Source of the DNA: Thermotogaceae bacterium
GTDB taxonomy: Bacteria > Thermotogota > Thermotogae > Thermotogales > Thermotogaceae
Reading direction: 5' to 3'
Length of the DNA stretch: 6,374 nt
Assembly (NCBI GenBank): GCA_021161105.1
Contig: JAGHBG010000132.1
Span: 1-6,374 of the forward strand
The translations under genes were made by a program, and so were the position numbers. Positions 1 to 6,022 of this stretch are shown piece by piece. The notes under the pieces were generated by a model. It searched no databases, was not told the origin of the DNA, and saw nothing but the letters and a program-made list of their open reading frames with translations. Position 1 is the first letter of the stretch. Every line of letters starts with the position of its first letter.

Positions 1-10
1 ATGAAACTCT

Positions 11-45
11 GTATAGCTATACTCAGTAGTATTATTTCTTACTGA
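11..45 (+). promoter_or_regulatory. Leader with -10-like hexamer and two inverted repeats, candidate ROK operator
   Basis: Two adjacent inverted repeats sit upstream of the ROK gene. Positions 11-22 are a perfect 12-bp palindrome, GTATAGCTATAC. Positions 23-45 form TCAGTA-N11-TACTGA, with perfect 6-bp arms. The hexamer TATACT at 18-23 matches a sigma-70 -10 box at 5 of 6 positions; its -35 partner would lie before the window. If this -10 is used, transcription would begin near 30, placing the second repeat over the start site, a good position for a repressor. ROK regulators of sugar operons commonly bind long palindromes near their own promoters, so autoregulation and control of the whole operon are plausible. 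The palindromes are seen directly; their role is inference. Confidence 0.35.
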
Positions 46-59
46 AAGGAATTAATTAC

Positions 60-65
60 GGAGGG
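60..65 (+). promoter_or_regulatory. Ribosome binding site for the ROK gene
   Basis: GGAGGG at 60-65 lies 7 nt before the GTG codon at 73. It is a strong Shine-Dalgarno match at ideal spacing and supports the GTG start. Confidence 0.75.
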
Positions 66-72
66 AATACTT

Positions 73-1104
73 GTGAATGATGAGAGGCATGTTACAAACA
101 TAAAAAACAAGAACAGGTACAGAATACTTAAATATATATATGATCATGGCAAAGCCTCAAAGGCAGAGCTCTCAAGAAAACTCCAGCTAAGCCCGCCTAC
201 TATTTCCAGAAATGTTCGGCCTTTCATGGGAAACCTTCTGGTAGAGCGCGGTAAGTTACCTTCCAAGGTAGGTAGATATCCTGATTTGATAGAGTTCGAC
301 TATTCCCACAAAAAAATTCTTGCTTTTCAGGTTGACAGGGATTTTATGAACGTAGGATTTGGAAATTTGTCAGGGAGTATAGAGAGTTTTCAGAAGATAG
401 AAAAGAGCATGTACGAATTCGAAGATTTCTTGCAGTCTCTCAAGGATGTTCTAAAAAATTTCGAAAATCTAAAAGAAGAAATTGCGGCAGTGGTACTTGG
501 AATATCTGGTTATGTTTTGGCTAATGGTAGGTTTCACGTCTCTATATGCAACTGGAACGGCCATACAACCAAAGAAATTGTTAAGATCATAAAAGAGAAT
601 TTTGAACAGGCAATAGTTGCCTTCGATAACGATGCAAACCTATTTGCTTTCAGGGAACTTCACCTGTCAAGAAAAAACAAGAAATATATTCTGTGCCTTT
701 ACTGGGGAAGAGGGCTTGGTATGGGAATAGTCATGGATGGAAAAATCTATACAGGAAAAGGAATGGCTGGCGAAATAGGATTAACCATGCAAGGTGAGAA
801 AAAATTAGAAGAGATTCTTTATGGACTCATTGGAACGGATCAACTTGTAGAAAATGTTGCCAGGATACTTCTTAATCTTCAAAGGATTTTTGATCCGGAA
901 GCCATAGTACTTACTGGAAGGTTTTCCGAGTTTTTTGACAAACTTGAAAGAATATGGAACAAAAAATACTCCAAACCATGTAATTTAACACTTTCAGAGG
1001 GAGGTGAAATGGCTATCATTGAGGGGGGTGTAGCCTTTGGTGCGGAACTCTATATAAGAAAACTCACGACGGGTATTAAAAATCTTGAACGTGTGTGGGG
1101 GTGA
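73..1104 (+). CDS. ROK-family transcriptional regulator lacking the zinc site
   Basis: This is a predicted sugar-responsive DNA-binding regulator of 343 aa that starts at GTG. Residues about 12-75 form a winged helix-turn-helix, with recognition region KAELSRKLQLSPPTISR and a GRYPDLIEFD wing like the GR-P-L segment of XylR/NagC-type ROK proteins. The rest is a ROK fold: the NDAN motif at 186-189 keeps the sugar-contacting Asp187, followed by a glycine-rich GRGLGMGIVMDGKIY and AGEIG at 232-236. It has several oddities. The usual His after GEIG is Leu237, the CxCGxxGCxE zinc motif is absent (the spot reads GEKKLEEILYG), and the DxGxT phosphate loop is degraded to VDRDFMNVGF. The C-terminal part is also shorter than usual. 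It is therefore unlikely to be a kinase and is probably a regulator with altered ligand sensing. Its stop overlaps the ribosome binding site of the next gene, so it is co-transcribed with the transporter it presumably controls. Confidence 0.9.
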   Translation: MNDERHVTNIKNKNRYRILKYIYDHGKASKAELSRKLQLSPPTISRNVRPFMGNLLVERGKLPSKVGRYPDLIEFDYSHKKILAFQVDRDFMNVGFGNLSGSIESFQKIEKSMYEFEDFLQSLKDVLKNFENLKEEIAAVVLGISGYVLANGRFHVSICNWNGHTTKEIVKIIKENFEQAIVAFDNDANLFAFRELHLSRKNKKYILCLYWGRGLGMGIVMDGKIYTGKGMAGEIGLTMQGEKKLEEILYGLIGTDQLVENVARILLNLQRIFDPEAIVLTGRFSEFFDKLERIWNKKYSKPCNLTLSEGGEMAIIEGGVAFGAELYIRKLTTGIKNLERVWG

Positions 1105-1110
1105 GCAGGT

Positions 1111-2343
1111 ATGAGAAAGTTTTTGATTGTGGTCTTGACGTTTGTAGTAATTCTGAGCTTCGCTAAGGTTACGATAAGAGTCATCTCAAGCGACGATTTT
1201 GCAGCTTTTAGAAGGGAAGCTATAAAAGAGTTTGAAAAGCTCTATCCCGATATCAAGGTTGAACTCATATCTGTCGGATATAACCAGCTCTACCAGAAGA
1301 TTGTCACAACCTTAGCAGTTGATCCTGGCGCTTTCGATGTTATTGATGTTGATTGTATTTGGACTCCTGAGTTCGTTGAGATGGGGCTTCTCGAGCAGAT
1401 AGATGATAGATTAACGGAAGACATGAAAAAGAACATTCTTCCAAGCGTCATGAGAATCCTCCAGTATAAGGGTAAAACTTATGGTCTCCCAATGTTCGAT
1501 GACGTCTTATTCTTCTACTATAACGAAGATTTACTGAAGAAAGCAGGAATTCTCAGGCCACCAGCGACCTGGGATGAGTTCGTTGTCTTCAGTCAAATCC
1601 TTCAGGAAAAAGGTTTAGTTAAGTACGGATCTATCTGGGGATGGGCGCAGGCAGAAGGGCTAATTTGCTACTACACAATGCTCCTGTCTTCTTTCGGTGG
1701 AAGATTCTTCGATGAAAATGGTGAACCAGTCTTCAACCAAGGTGGGGGACTGAAGGCATTACAGTGGATGGTTGACGCTATATACAAGTACAAAGTGGTT
1801 GACCCAGCCTCGATAAATTCAGATGACAGAGCAATGCTACATGCACTGGCTAACGGAGATGTTGCATTTGGCTTCAATTGGTCCTTCGCATGGACAATTT
1901 TCAATGATCCGGAACAATCTACACAGGTTGGAAAAATAAAAGTTGCTCTTGTTCCATCTGGAAAACCCGGTATAGTCAGCAACACGTCCAGTGGATCAAT
2001 GGGCTTGGCAATAACGAGAGGTTCCAAGCATAAAGACGCAGCCTGGAAGTTCATCGCCTTCCTTGCAAATAGAAAGCAACAGAAAAAACAATCCATAAAA
2101 TACGGAGCAATGCCTATTTGGGAAGATCTTTATCATGACGAAGAAATACTAAAATACCATCCAGAATTCGAAGCAATGCTCAAGCAACTCTATTATGTAA
2201 CTGATAGACCCTCCCTCGTTAGATACACGGAATTCTCCAGAATACTGCAGATATACATCCAAAAGGCGTTAACGCGGCAAATGACACCCAAAGAAGCCTT
2301 AGACGCAGCAGTTAAAGAAGTAAAGAAACTTCTTGGAAAATGA
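1111..2343 (+). CDS. ABC transporter sugar-binding protein (extracellular family 1, CUT1)
   Basis: This 410-aa protein is the substrate-capturing component of a CUT1 carbohydrate importer. Residues 1-18 are a Sec signal peptide: MRK, then a hydrophobic core, with likely cleavage after SFA. There is no lipobox Cys, so it is probably a soluble periplasmic protein, as is common in Thermotogota, not a lipoprotein. The mature part follows the MalE-like plan: FEKLYPDIKVELI near 41-53, DVIDVDCIWTPEFVEMG at 76-92, YGLPMFDDVLFFYYNEDLLKKAG near 124-146, PATWDEF at 151-157, and FGFNWSFAW at 253-261. Its many Trp and Tyr residues are typical of carbohydrate pockets. The SD is GGGGGTGA at 1097-1104, overlapping the ROK stop, with 6 nt to ATG. 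The family is clear, but the ligand cannot be read from the sequence. Confidence 0.93.
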   Translation: MRKFLIVVLTFVVILSFAKVTIRVISSDDFAAFRREAIKEFEKLYPDIKVELISVGYNQLYQKIVTTLAVDPGAFDVIDVDCIWTPEFVEMGLLEQIDDRLTEDMKKNILPSVMRILQYKGKTYGLPMFDDVLFFYYNEDLLKKAGILRPPATWDEFVVFSQILQEKGLVKYGSIWGWAQAEGLICYYTMLLSSFGGRFFDENGEPVFNQGGGLKALQWMVDAIYKYKVVDPASINSDDRAMLHALANGDVAFGFNWSFAWTIFNDPEQSTQVGKIKVALVPSGKPGIVSNTSSGSMGLAITRGSKHKDAAWKFIAFLANRKQQKKQSIKYGAMPIWEDLYHDEEILKYHPEFEAMLKQLYYVTDRPSLVRYTEFSRILQIYIQKALTRQMTPKEALDAAVKEVKKLLGK

Positions 2344-2350
2344 TCGAAAC

Positions 2351-2374
2351 ACGGGGAGGCTACACCCTCCCTGT
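2351..2374 (+). promoter_or_regulatory. Intercistronic hairpin between binding protein and permease genes
   Basis: ACGGGGAGG (2351-2359) pairs with CCTCCCTGT (2366-2374) to form a 9-bp stem with one G-U pair and a 6-nt loop. A pyrimidine stretch, CTTTCTTC, follows. It starts 7 nt after the binding-protein stop. Such stems between a binding-protein gene and its permeases (classically malE-malF) act as partial terminators or block 3' decay, so that the binding protein is made in excess. The T-run is interrupted, so a partial rather than full terminator is likelier. The right arm is also complementary to the permease SD. Confidence 0.7.
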
Positions 2375-2388
2375 CTTTCTTCATTGAA

Positions 2389-2394
2389 GGGAGG
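2389..2394 (+). promoter_or_regulatory. Ribosome binding site deciding the permease 1 start
   Basis: GGGAGG at 2389-2394 lies 7 nt before GTG 2402. The longer in-frame alternative, TTG at 2333, sits inside the end of the binding-protein gene. It would translate through the hairpin into a 23-residue extension unlike any permease N-terminus, so GTG 2402 is preferred. Confidence 0.75.
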
Positions 2395-2401
2395 ATTCAG
2401 A

Positions 2402-3286
2402 GTGGTAAAGAAGGACGCTTCGAGATGGATAATGATATTGCCTGCAACTATCATCATAGCAATGGCATTGTTCTATCCAGTAATCAGCACAGTGGTAATC
2501 AGTTTTCAAGATAGAAGTCTTTTCATGCCGCATCTTTCAAGATTCGTGGGAATAAATAACTATAAAAACATTTTGAGCTCTCAGGAGTTCTGGTCCGCTT
2601 TGAAAGTAACTATATACTTCACTGTAATATCTGTTTTTGCTGAATTCGTGATAGGACTCTTCACTGCCATACTCCTCAACCAGAATTTCAAAATGAAAAC
2701 CTTCCTGCGAGCTCTCGTAATACTTCCATGGGCCATTCCAACCGTCGCTAACGGTGTGCTTTGGCAATGGATATTTGATGCTAATTACGGTGCTCTCAAC
2801 GGTCTTCTTTACCAGCTCGGAATAATAAAGGACTACGTAAACTGGCTCGGTAGCCCGTTCCTTGCATTAAATATGGTCATAATAGCCGATGTTTGGAAAA
2901 ACTGCTGGTTCTTCACAATAGTATTGTTAGGTGCTCTCCAGACAATCCCCAAAAGTTACTTTGAGGCTGCGGAAGTGGATGGTGCCGGATTCTGGTCAAG
3001 GCTTTTCAAAGTCACGCTTCCTCTTCTCAGACCAGCAATAGCCGTCTCGCTCGTTCTCAGAACTTCCGAAGCTTTCAAAGTTTTTGACATTATTTACATT
3101 ATGACGAAAGGAGGCCCTGCTAACGGAACCCAAGTCCTTTCGTATTACGTATACCACAAATCTTTCGAAGCTATGAAACTTGGAGAGGGTGCTGCCATCT
3201 CAACTATAATAGCCGTAGTTATTTTGGCTGCAGCTATCTTTTACACTAAAATTCTCATGCGAGAGGAAGTGGAAATCAATGCTTAG
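2402..3286 (+). CDS. CUT1 ABC sugar permease (MalF/UgpA-like)
   Basis: This 294-aa inner-membrane subunit pairs with the next gene product to form the translocation channel. Hydrophobic segments lie at about 9-34, 65-92, 102-124, 153-179, 207-221 and 263-285, giving the usual six helices. The cytoplasmic EAA loop that docks to the ATPase is intact at about 188-211: EAAEVDGAGFWSRLFKVTLP followed by LLRP. The motif ILPWAIPTVANGVLWQWIF at about 107-125 is typical of MalF/UgpA-type CUT1 permeases. The protein lacks the long N-terminal extension of enteric MalF, as is usual outside enterobacteria. The start is set by the GGGAGG site; the open frame continues upstream to TTG 2333. The 3' end overlaps permease 2 by 8 nt, implying translational coupling. 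Confidence 0.93.
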   Translation: MVKKDASRWIMILPATIIIAMALFYPVISTVVISFQDRSLFMPHLSRFVGINNYKNILSSQEFWSALKVTIYFTVISVFAEFVIGLFTAILLNQNFKMKTFLRALVILPWAIPTVANGVLWQWIFDANYGALNGLLYQLGIIKDYVNWLGSPFLALNMVIIADVWKNCWFFTIVLLGALQTIPKSYFEAAEVDGAGFWSRLFKVTLPLLRPAIAVSLVLRTSEAFKVFDIIYIMTKGGPANGTQVLSYYVYHKSFEAMKLGEGAAISTIIAVVILAAAIFYTKILMREEVEINA

Positions 3287-4133
3287 AAAGAAAAAAAAGA
3301 GAATTTTGTTATATGTTGCAGGTGTTATAGTTGCCGCCGTCATAATTCTTCCACTTTACTGGATGTTCGTATCGGCGATATCGCCAAAAGTTGAGCTTCT
3401 GGCACATCCACCTCATTGGTTTCCGCATGACCCTACACTTATAAATCTTAAAAAGCTTATATTCGGGGGTAAAGGAACAAGTGGAGAAGTTCCAAACTTC
3501 GCTCGAGCCATGCTTAACAGTACCATGGTTGCCTTGATAACAACAGGTATCTGTCTCTTTCTGTCCATCCCAGCAGGATACGCCCTTGCAAGAAAGTTCC
3601 CAGGTTTCAGGCAGACGTATCTCAACATAATAATCACAGCAAGGATGTTTCCAGAAATAGCTCTTGTTCTATCAATGTACATAATAGTATCAAAACTTAG
3701 AATAATCAACACGTGGTGGGGACTCGTCTTCGTCTACACATCGTTTATTCTTCCATATTCAATCTGGATGATGTACGGTTACTTTCTCACAATCCCCAAA
3801 GAGCTCGACGAAGCAGCATACATAGATGGTGCGGGAAGCTGGAAAGCTCTCCTCACGGTTGATCTTCCATTAACTCTTCCGGGAATAGCAACCGTATCGA
3901 TATTTTCTTTTTTAATGTGTTGGGACGAGTTTCTCTATGCCTTGATTCTCACATTCAACATGAAAGCCAAAACCATAACGGTGGTCGTCTCAGAGTTCAC
4001 AACAAGACACATGATAGATTATGGGCTAATGATGGCTGGAGGGCTCGTTGCTACGATCCCTCCTCTAATACTCGTTATAATTTTTCAACGGTACATAATC
4101 ACAGGTCTCACTGCCGGCGCTGTGAAAGGGTGA
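3279..4133 (+). CDS. CUT1 ABC sugar permease (MalG/UgpE-like)
   Basis: This 284-aa inner-membrane partner of the preceding permease begins with MLRKKKKR, a positive-inside N-terminus. Hydrophobic segments follow at about 9-34, 80-105, 115-138, 146-170, 200-225 and 250-272. Motifs of the MalG group are present: LPLYWMFVSAISPKVEL near 24-40, NSTMVALITT near 80-89, SIPAGYALAR at 96-105, and the EAA loop at about 178-201, EAAYIDGAGSWKALLTVDLP followed by LTLP. CWDEFLYAL at 214-222 is typical of sugar-family MalG proteins. ATG 3279 lies inside the end of permease 1, with purine-rich GGAAGTGG (3265-3272) as the probable SD. No ATPase gene follows, so the EAA loops must recruit an ATPase encoded elsewhere. 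Confidence 0.93.
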   Translation: MLRKKKKRILLYVAGVIVAAVIILPLYWMFVSAISPKVELLAHPPHWFPHDPTLINLKKLIFGGKGTSGEVPNFARAMLNSTMVALITTGICLFLSIPAGYALARKFPGFRQTYLNIIITARMFPEIALVLSMYIIVSKLRIINTWWGLVFVYTSFILPYSIWMMYGYFLTIPKELDEAAYIDGAGSWKALLTVDLPLTLPGIATVSIFSFLMCWDEFLYALILTFNMKAKTITVVVSEFTTRHMIDYGLMMAGGLVATIPPLILVIIFQRYIITGLTAGAVKG

Positions 4134-4139
4134 TGAATT

Positions 4140-5123
4140 GTGAACAAATCTATTTTCCTTAAAGAAGTAATGGAACAGCCCGAAGCAATGAGAAGACTGC
4201 TATCTTTGAAAAGTGAACTCCTTCGCGTGTTCAAGAATTTTAAAGGAAGAGGGGAAATTCTGATGCTCGGCATGGGAGCATCTTATTATGCCGCAGAGTT
4301 TGCAGCTCTTTCTCTCAATTTTCGTGGCATACCAGCCAGAGCTATGCCCCTCTCACAAGCTCTGATGCTTGGAAAAGATTTTATTGAAAGATTCTATCCG
4401 ATCCTTCTTATAAGCCAGTCGGGGCGTACAATTGAGCTCATAAGATTATTAGAAAAGTTTGAGAAATTGAAAGATAGATTCTTTTTAATAACAAACGATC
4501 CAGAATCAGATGGCGCTTTGCTCGTGAACAAAAATCAGGTAATTCCCATTGAAGCTGGTATAGAAGAAGCCATGGGATCTTCCAAGACATTTATGAACAC
4601 GATTATGGTACTCTCAATCATGATAGAAAGCATAGTAGAAGAAGACTGGGATCTTCACAGAGTCGTCGACAGTGTAGAAAGAGCCTTGAGTACAGATATA
4701 GATGACCTGTCCTGGAGAGTAGAAAGCTCAGGAAGAAGCGTTTTCGTTTCATGGGCTGAGGGGGTTCCAATTTACGGGATGGGCTCGCTCACTATGATTG
4801 AAGTTGCTAAGCTTTCATCGATTGCGATAGAAGGCGGCATGTTCCGGCATGGTACCATGGAGATCATGGCATCATCTCCTGCTTTATTCCTTTTTCCAAT
4901 CAGAAAGAATCCCATCATGAGAAAATTTGAAAGTCTCCTCGAAGATATTGAAGGTTTTGGATTCCAACCGGCTGTGGTGATTCCTAACGAGGATTGTATT
5001 TATCCCGCATGTTTTCTTTCGGGTCTTGCTGTCTTGCAAAGGGTAGCTGAAAAAGTTGCCAAAAGAAAGGGCTTGATACCTGGAACTGGAATATTTGCCT
5101 CGAAGGTAACCAGAAAGGAGTGA
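4140..5123 (+). CDS. SIS-domain sugar-phosphate isomerase/deaminase (GlmS-C/AgaS/NagB-II-like)
   Basis: This 327-aa cytoplasmic enzyme has two SIS domains (about 35-165 and 190-300) and no glutaminase domain, so it resembles the isomerase half of GlmS. In the first domain, MGASYYA places Ser48 at GlmS Ser303, and SQSGRT (92-97) matches the phosphate-binding SQSGET. The 44-residue gap between Ser48 and Ser92 equals that in E. coli GlmS (303 to 347). EAMGSSKTF at 143-151 matches the E-GVASTKAF region. In the second domain, Glu221 and His237 lie 16 apart, like catalytic Glu488 and His504. The C-terminal ASKVT tail supplies Lys322, probably equivalent to Lys603. The likely reaction is aldose-ketose isomerisation with deamination of a hexosamine 6-phosphate. 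Fructosamine-6-phosphate deglycase (FrlB-like) is an alternative, though the first-domain motifs look closer to GlmS/AgaS. GTG 4140 follows AGGGTGAT, which overlaps the permease stop. Confidence 0.85.
   Translation: MNKSIFLKEVMEQPEAMRRLLSLKSELLRVFKNFKGRGEILMLGMGASYYAAEFAALSLNFRGIPARAMPLSQALMLGKDFIERFYPILLISQSGRTIELIRLLEKFEKLKDRFFLITNDPESDGALLVNKNQVIPIEAGIEEAMGSSKTFMNTIMVLSIMIESIVEEDWDLHRVVDSVERALSTDIDDLSWRVESSGRSVFVSWAEGVPIYGMGSLTMIEVAKLSSIAIEGGMFRHGTMEIMASSPALFLFPIRKNPIMRKFESLLEDIEGFGFQPAVVIPNEDCIYPACFLSGLAVLQRVAEKVAKRKGLIPGTGIFASKVTRKE
5114..5120 (+). promoter_or_regulatory. Ribosome binding site deciding the PfkB kinase start
   Basis: AAAGGAG at 5114-5120 lies inside the end of the SIS gene. 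It is 8 nt before TTG 5129. It directly abuts the longer GTG option at 5120, whose first G it shares, so it cannot serve that codon. TTG 5129 gives the N-terminus MAKVAILGSVGLDI, where PfkB proteins normally begin. Confidence 0.75.
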
Positions 5124-5128
5124 AGTTC

Positions 5129-6022
5129 TTGGCTAAGGTCGCAATATTGGGGAGTGTTGGACTGGACATAGTTCTCGGGCCTGTAAATAAGCCTCCCATG
5201 TGGGGCCATGAAGTGGTAGTAAGTGAAATGAGTATGAGATTCACGGGTGCAGCCGGTAATACTGCAGCAGTTCTGAGGGCTCTTGGGGATGATGTTGACA
5301 TTCTGAGCGTCGTAGGCAATGATTATCTGGGCAAGCTTTTCATCGAGGTTTATAAAAAAATGGGAATAGAAAAAGATATAAAGACCGTGAAAGGCAATAC
5401 TTCTGTTTCGATCGGCATAAAAAGACCCGATGGTGAGAGATTCTTTATAACCCATCTTGGAGTCGTTGAAAAAGCAGATTACTCAGAAATCTTCAAAAAT
5501 TACGATTTCAATCAAAAAATCATTCTCGTTTGCGGAGTAAATCTCATTCCATGCATGTGGAGAGAAACTTTTTCAGAATTTCTTGGAGAAGTCAGAAAGG
5601 TCGCCAAAGTTCTCATTGATCCCGGGTGTCCCGAAAATTGGGAAGCCTTTAGACCTGTCATTTCACGGCTTATCGAAAATGCAGATCTTTTCCTACCCAA
5701 TAGTAACGAATTCTTGAAACTCACAGGTAAATACAACCTTTCTGAGGCATTTGAAGAGTATTCCGCAAGGTTTGAAACACCAGCCGTGGTGAAATTAGGA
5801 GAACAGGGGGCAATTTATCTTGACAGGAAAGAAAAGATAAATTCAAACGGAAAGAGAGTTAAAAGGATAATCGACACAGTTGGAGCGGGTGATGCATTCA
5901 ACGCCGGAATAATACATTCCCTTCTAAAAAAAGGGAAAATAGGACCAAAAGAGCTCGACTTTGCAAATAAAGTAGCTGCCGAATGGATCAGCGGCGGTTT
6001 TCGCTCAAGTGTAGATGCTTAG
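5129..6022 (+). CDS. PfkB-family (ribokinase-like) sugar kinase
   Basis: This 297-aa cytoplasmic kinase should transfer phosphate from ATP to a sugar hydroxyl. The N-terminus KVAILGSVGLDIVLGPV is the first beta strand and substrate-contact segment. The first PfkB signature reads TGAAGNTAAVLRALG at about 39-53, with Thr in place of the usual first Gly. NSNE at 191-194 is the NxxE metal-binding motif. DTVGAGDAFNAG at 249-260 is the second signature, with the GAGD anion hole and catalytic base Asp255. It lacks the TLNPAID-type opening of LacC/FruK/phosphofructokinase members and so belongs to the ribokinase/nucleoside/KDG side of the family. That favours a free sugar over a sugar phosphate as substrate (inference). 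It lies 5 nt after the SIS gene and probably supplies that enzyme's phosphorylated substrate. It is the last gene of the operon; specificity cannot be read from the sequence. Confidence 0.9.
   Translation: MAKVAILGSVGLDIVLGPVNKPPMWGHEVVVSEMSMRFTGAAGNTAAVLRALGDDVDILSVVGNDYLGKLFIEVYKKMGIEKDIKTVKGNTSVSIGIKRPDGERFFITHLGVVEKADYSEIFKNYDFNQKIILVCGVNLIPCMWRETFSEFLGEVRKVAKVLIDPGCPENWEAFRPVISRLIENADLFLPNSNEFLKLTGKYNLSEAFEEYSARFETPAVVKLGEQGAIYLDRKEKINSNGKRVKRIIDTVGAGDAFNAGIIHSLLKKGKIGPKELDFANKVAAEWISGGFRSSVDA

Noticed and set aside
1..45. Tiny open frame of 14 codons starting at the first base
   Set aside because: It has no visible ribosome binding site because its start is the window edge. It also overlaps the palindromes and the -10-like box; a frame this short is expected by chance.
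1671..2096. Minus-strand open frame of 141 codons inside the binding-protein gene
   Set aside because: It is antisense to a well-supported gene, with Cys/Pro/Ser-rich composition and no domain, and is best explained as a shadow.
3917..4162. Plus-strand open frame of 81 codons across the permease 2/SIS junction
   Set aside because: It is an out-of-frame reading of permease 2 with His/Arg/Cys-rich, non-protein-like composition.
4984..5455. Minus-strand open frames of 111 and 151 codons opposite the SIS/kinase junction
   Set aside because: They lie antisense to two clear enzyme genes with intact motifs, show no recognisable domain, and overlap each other in different frames; they are shadows.
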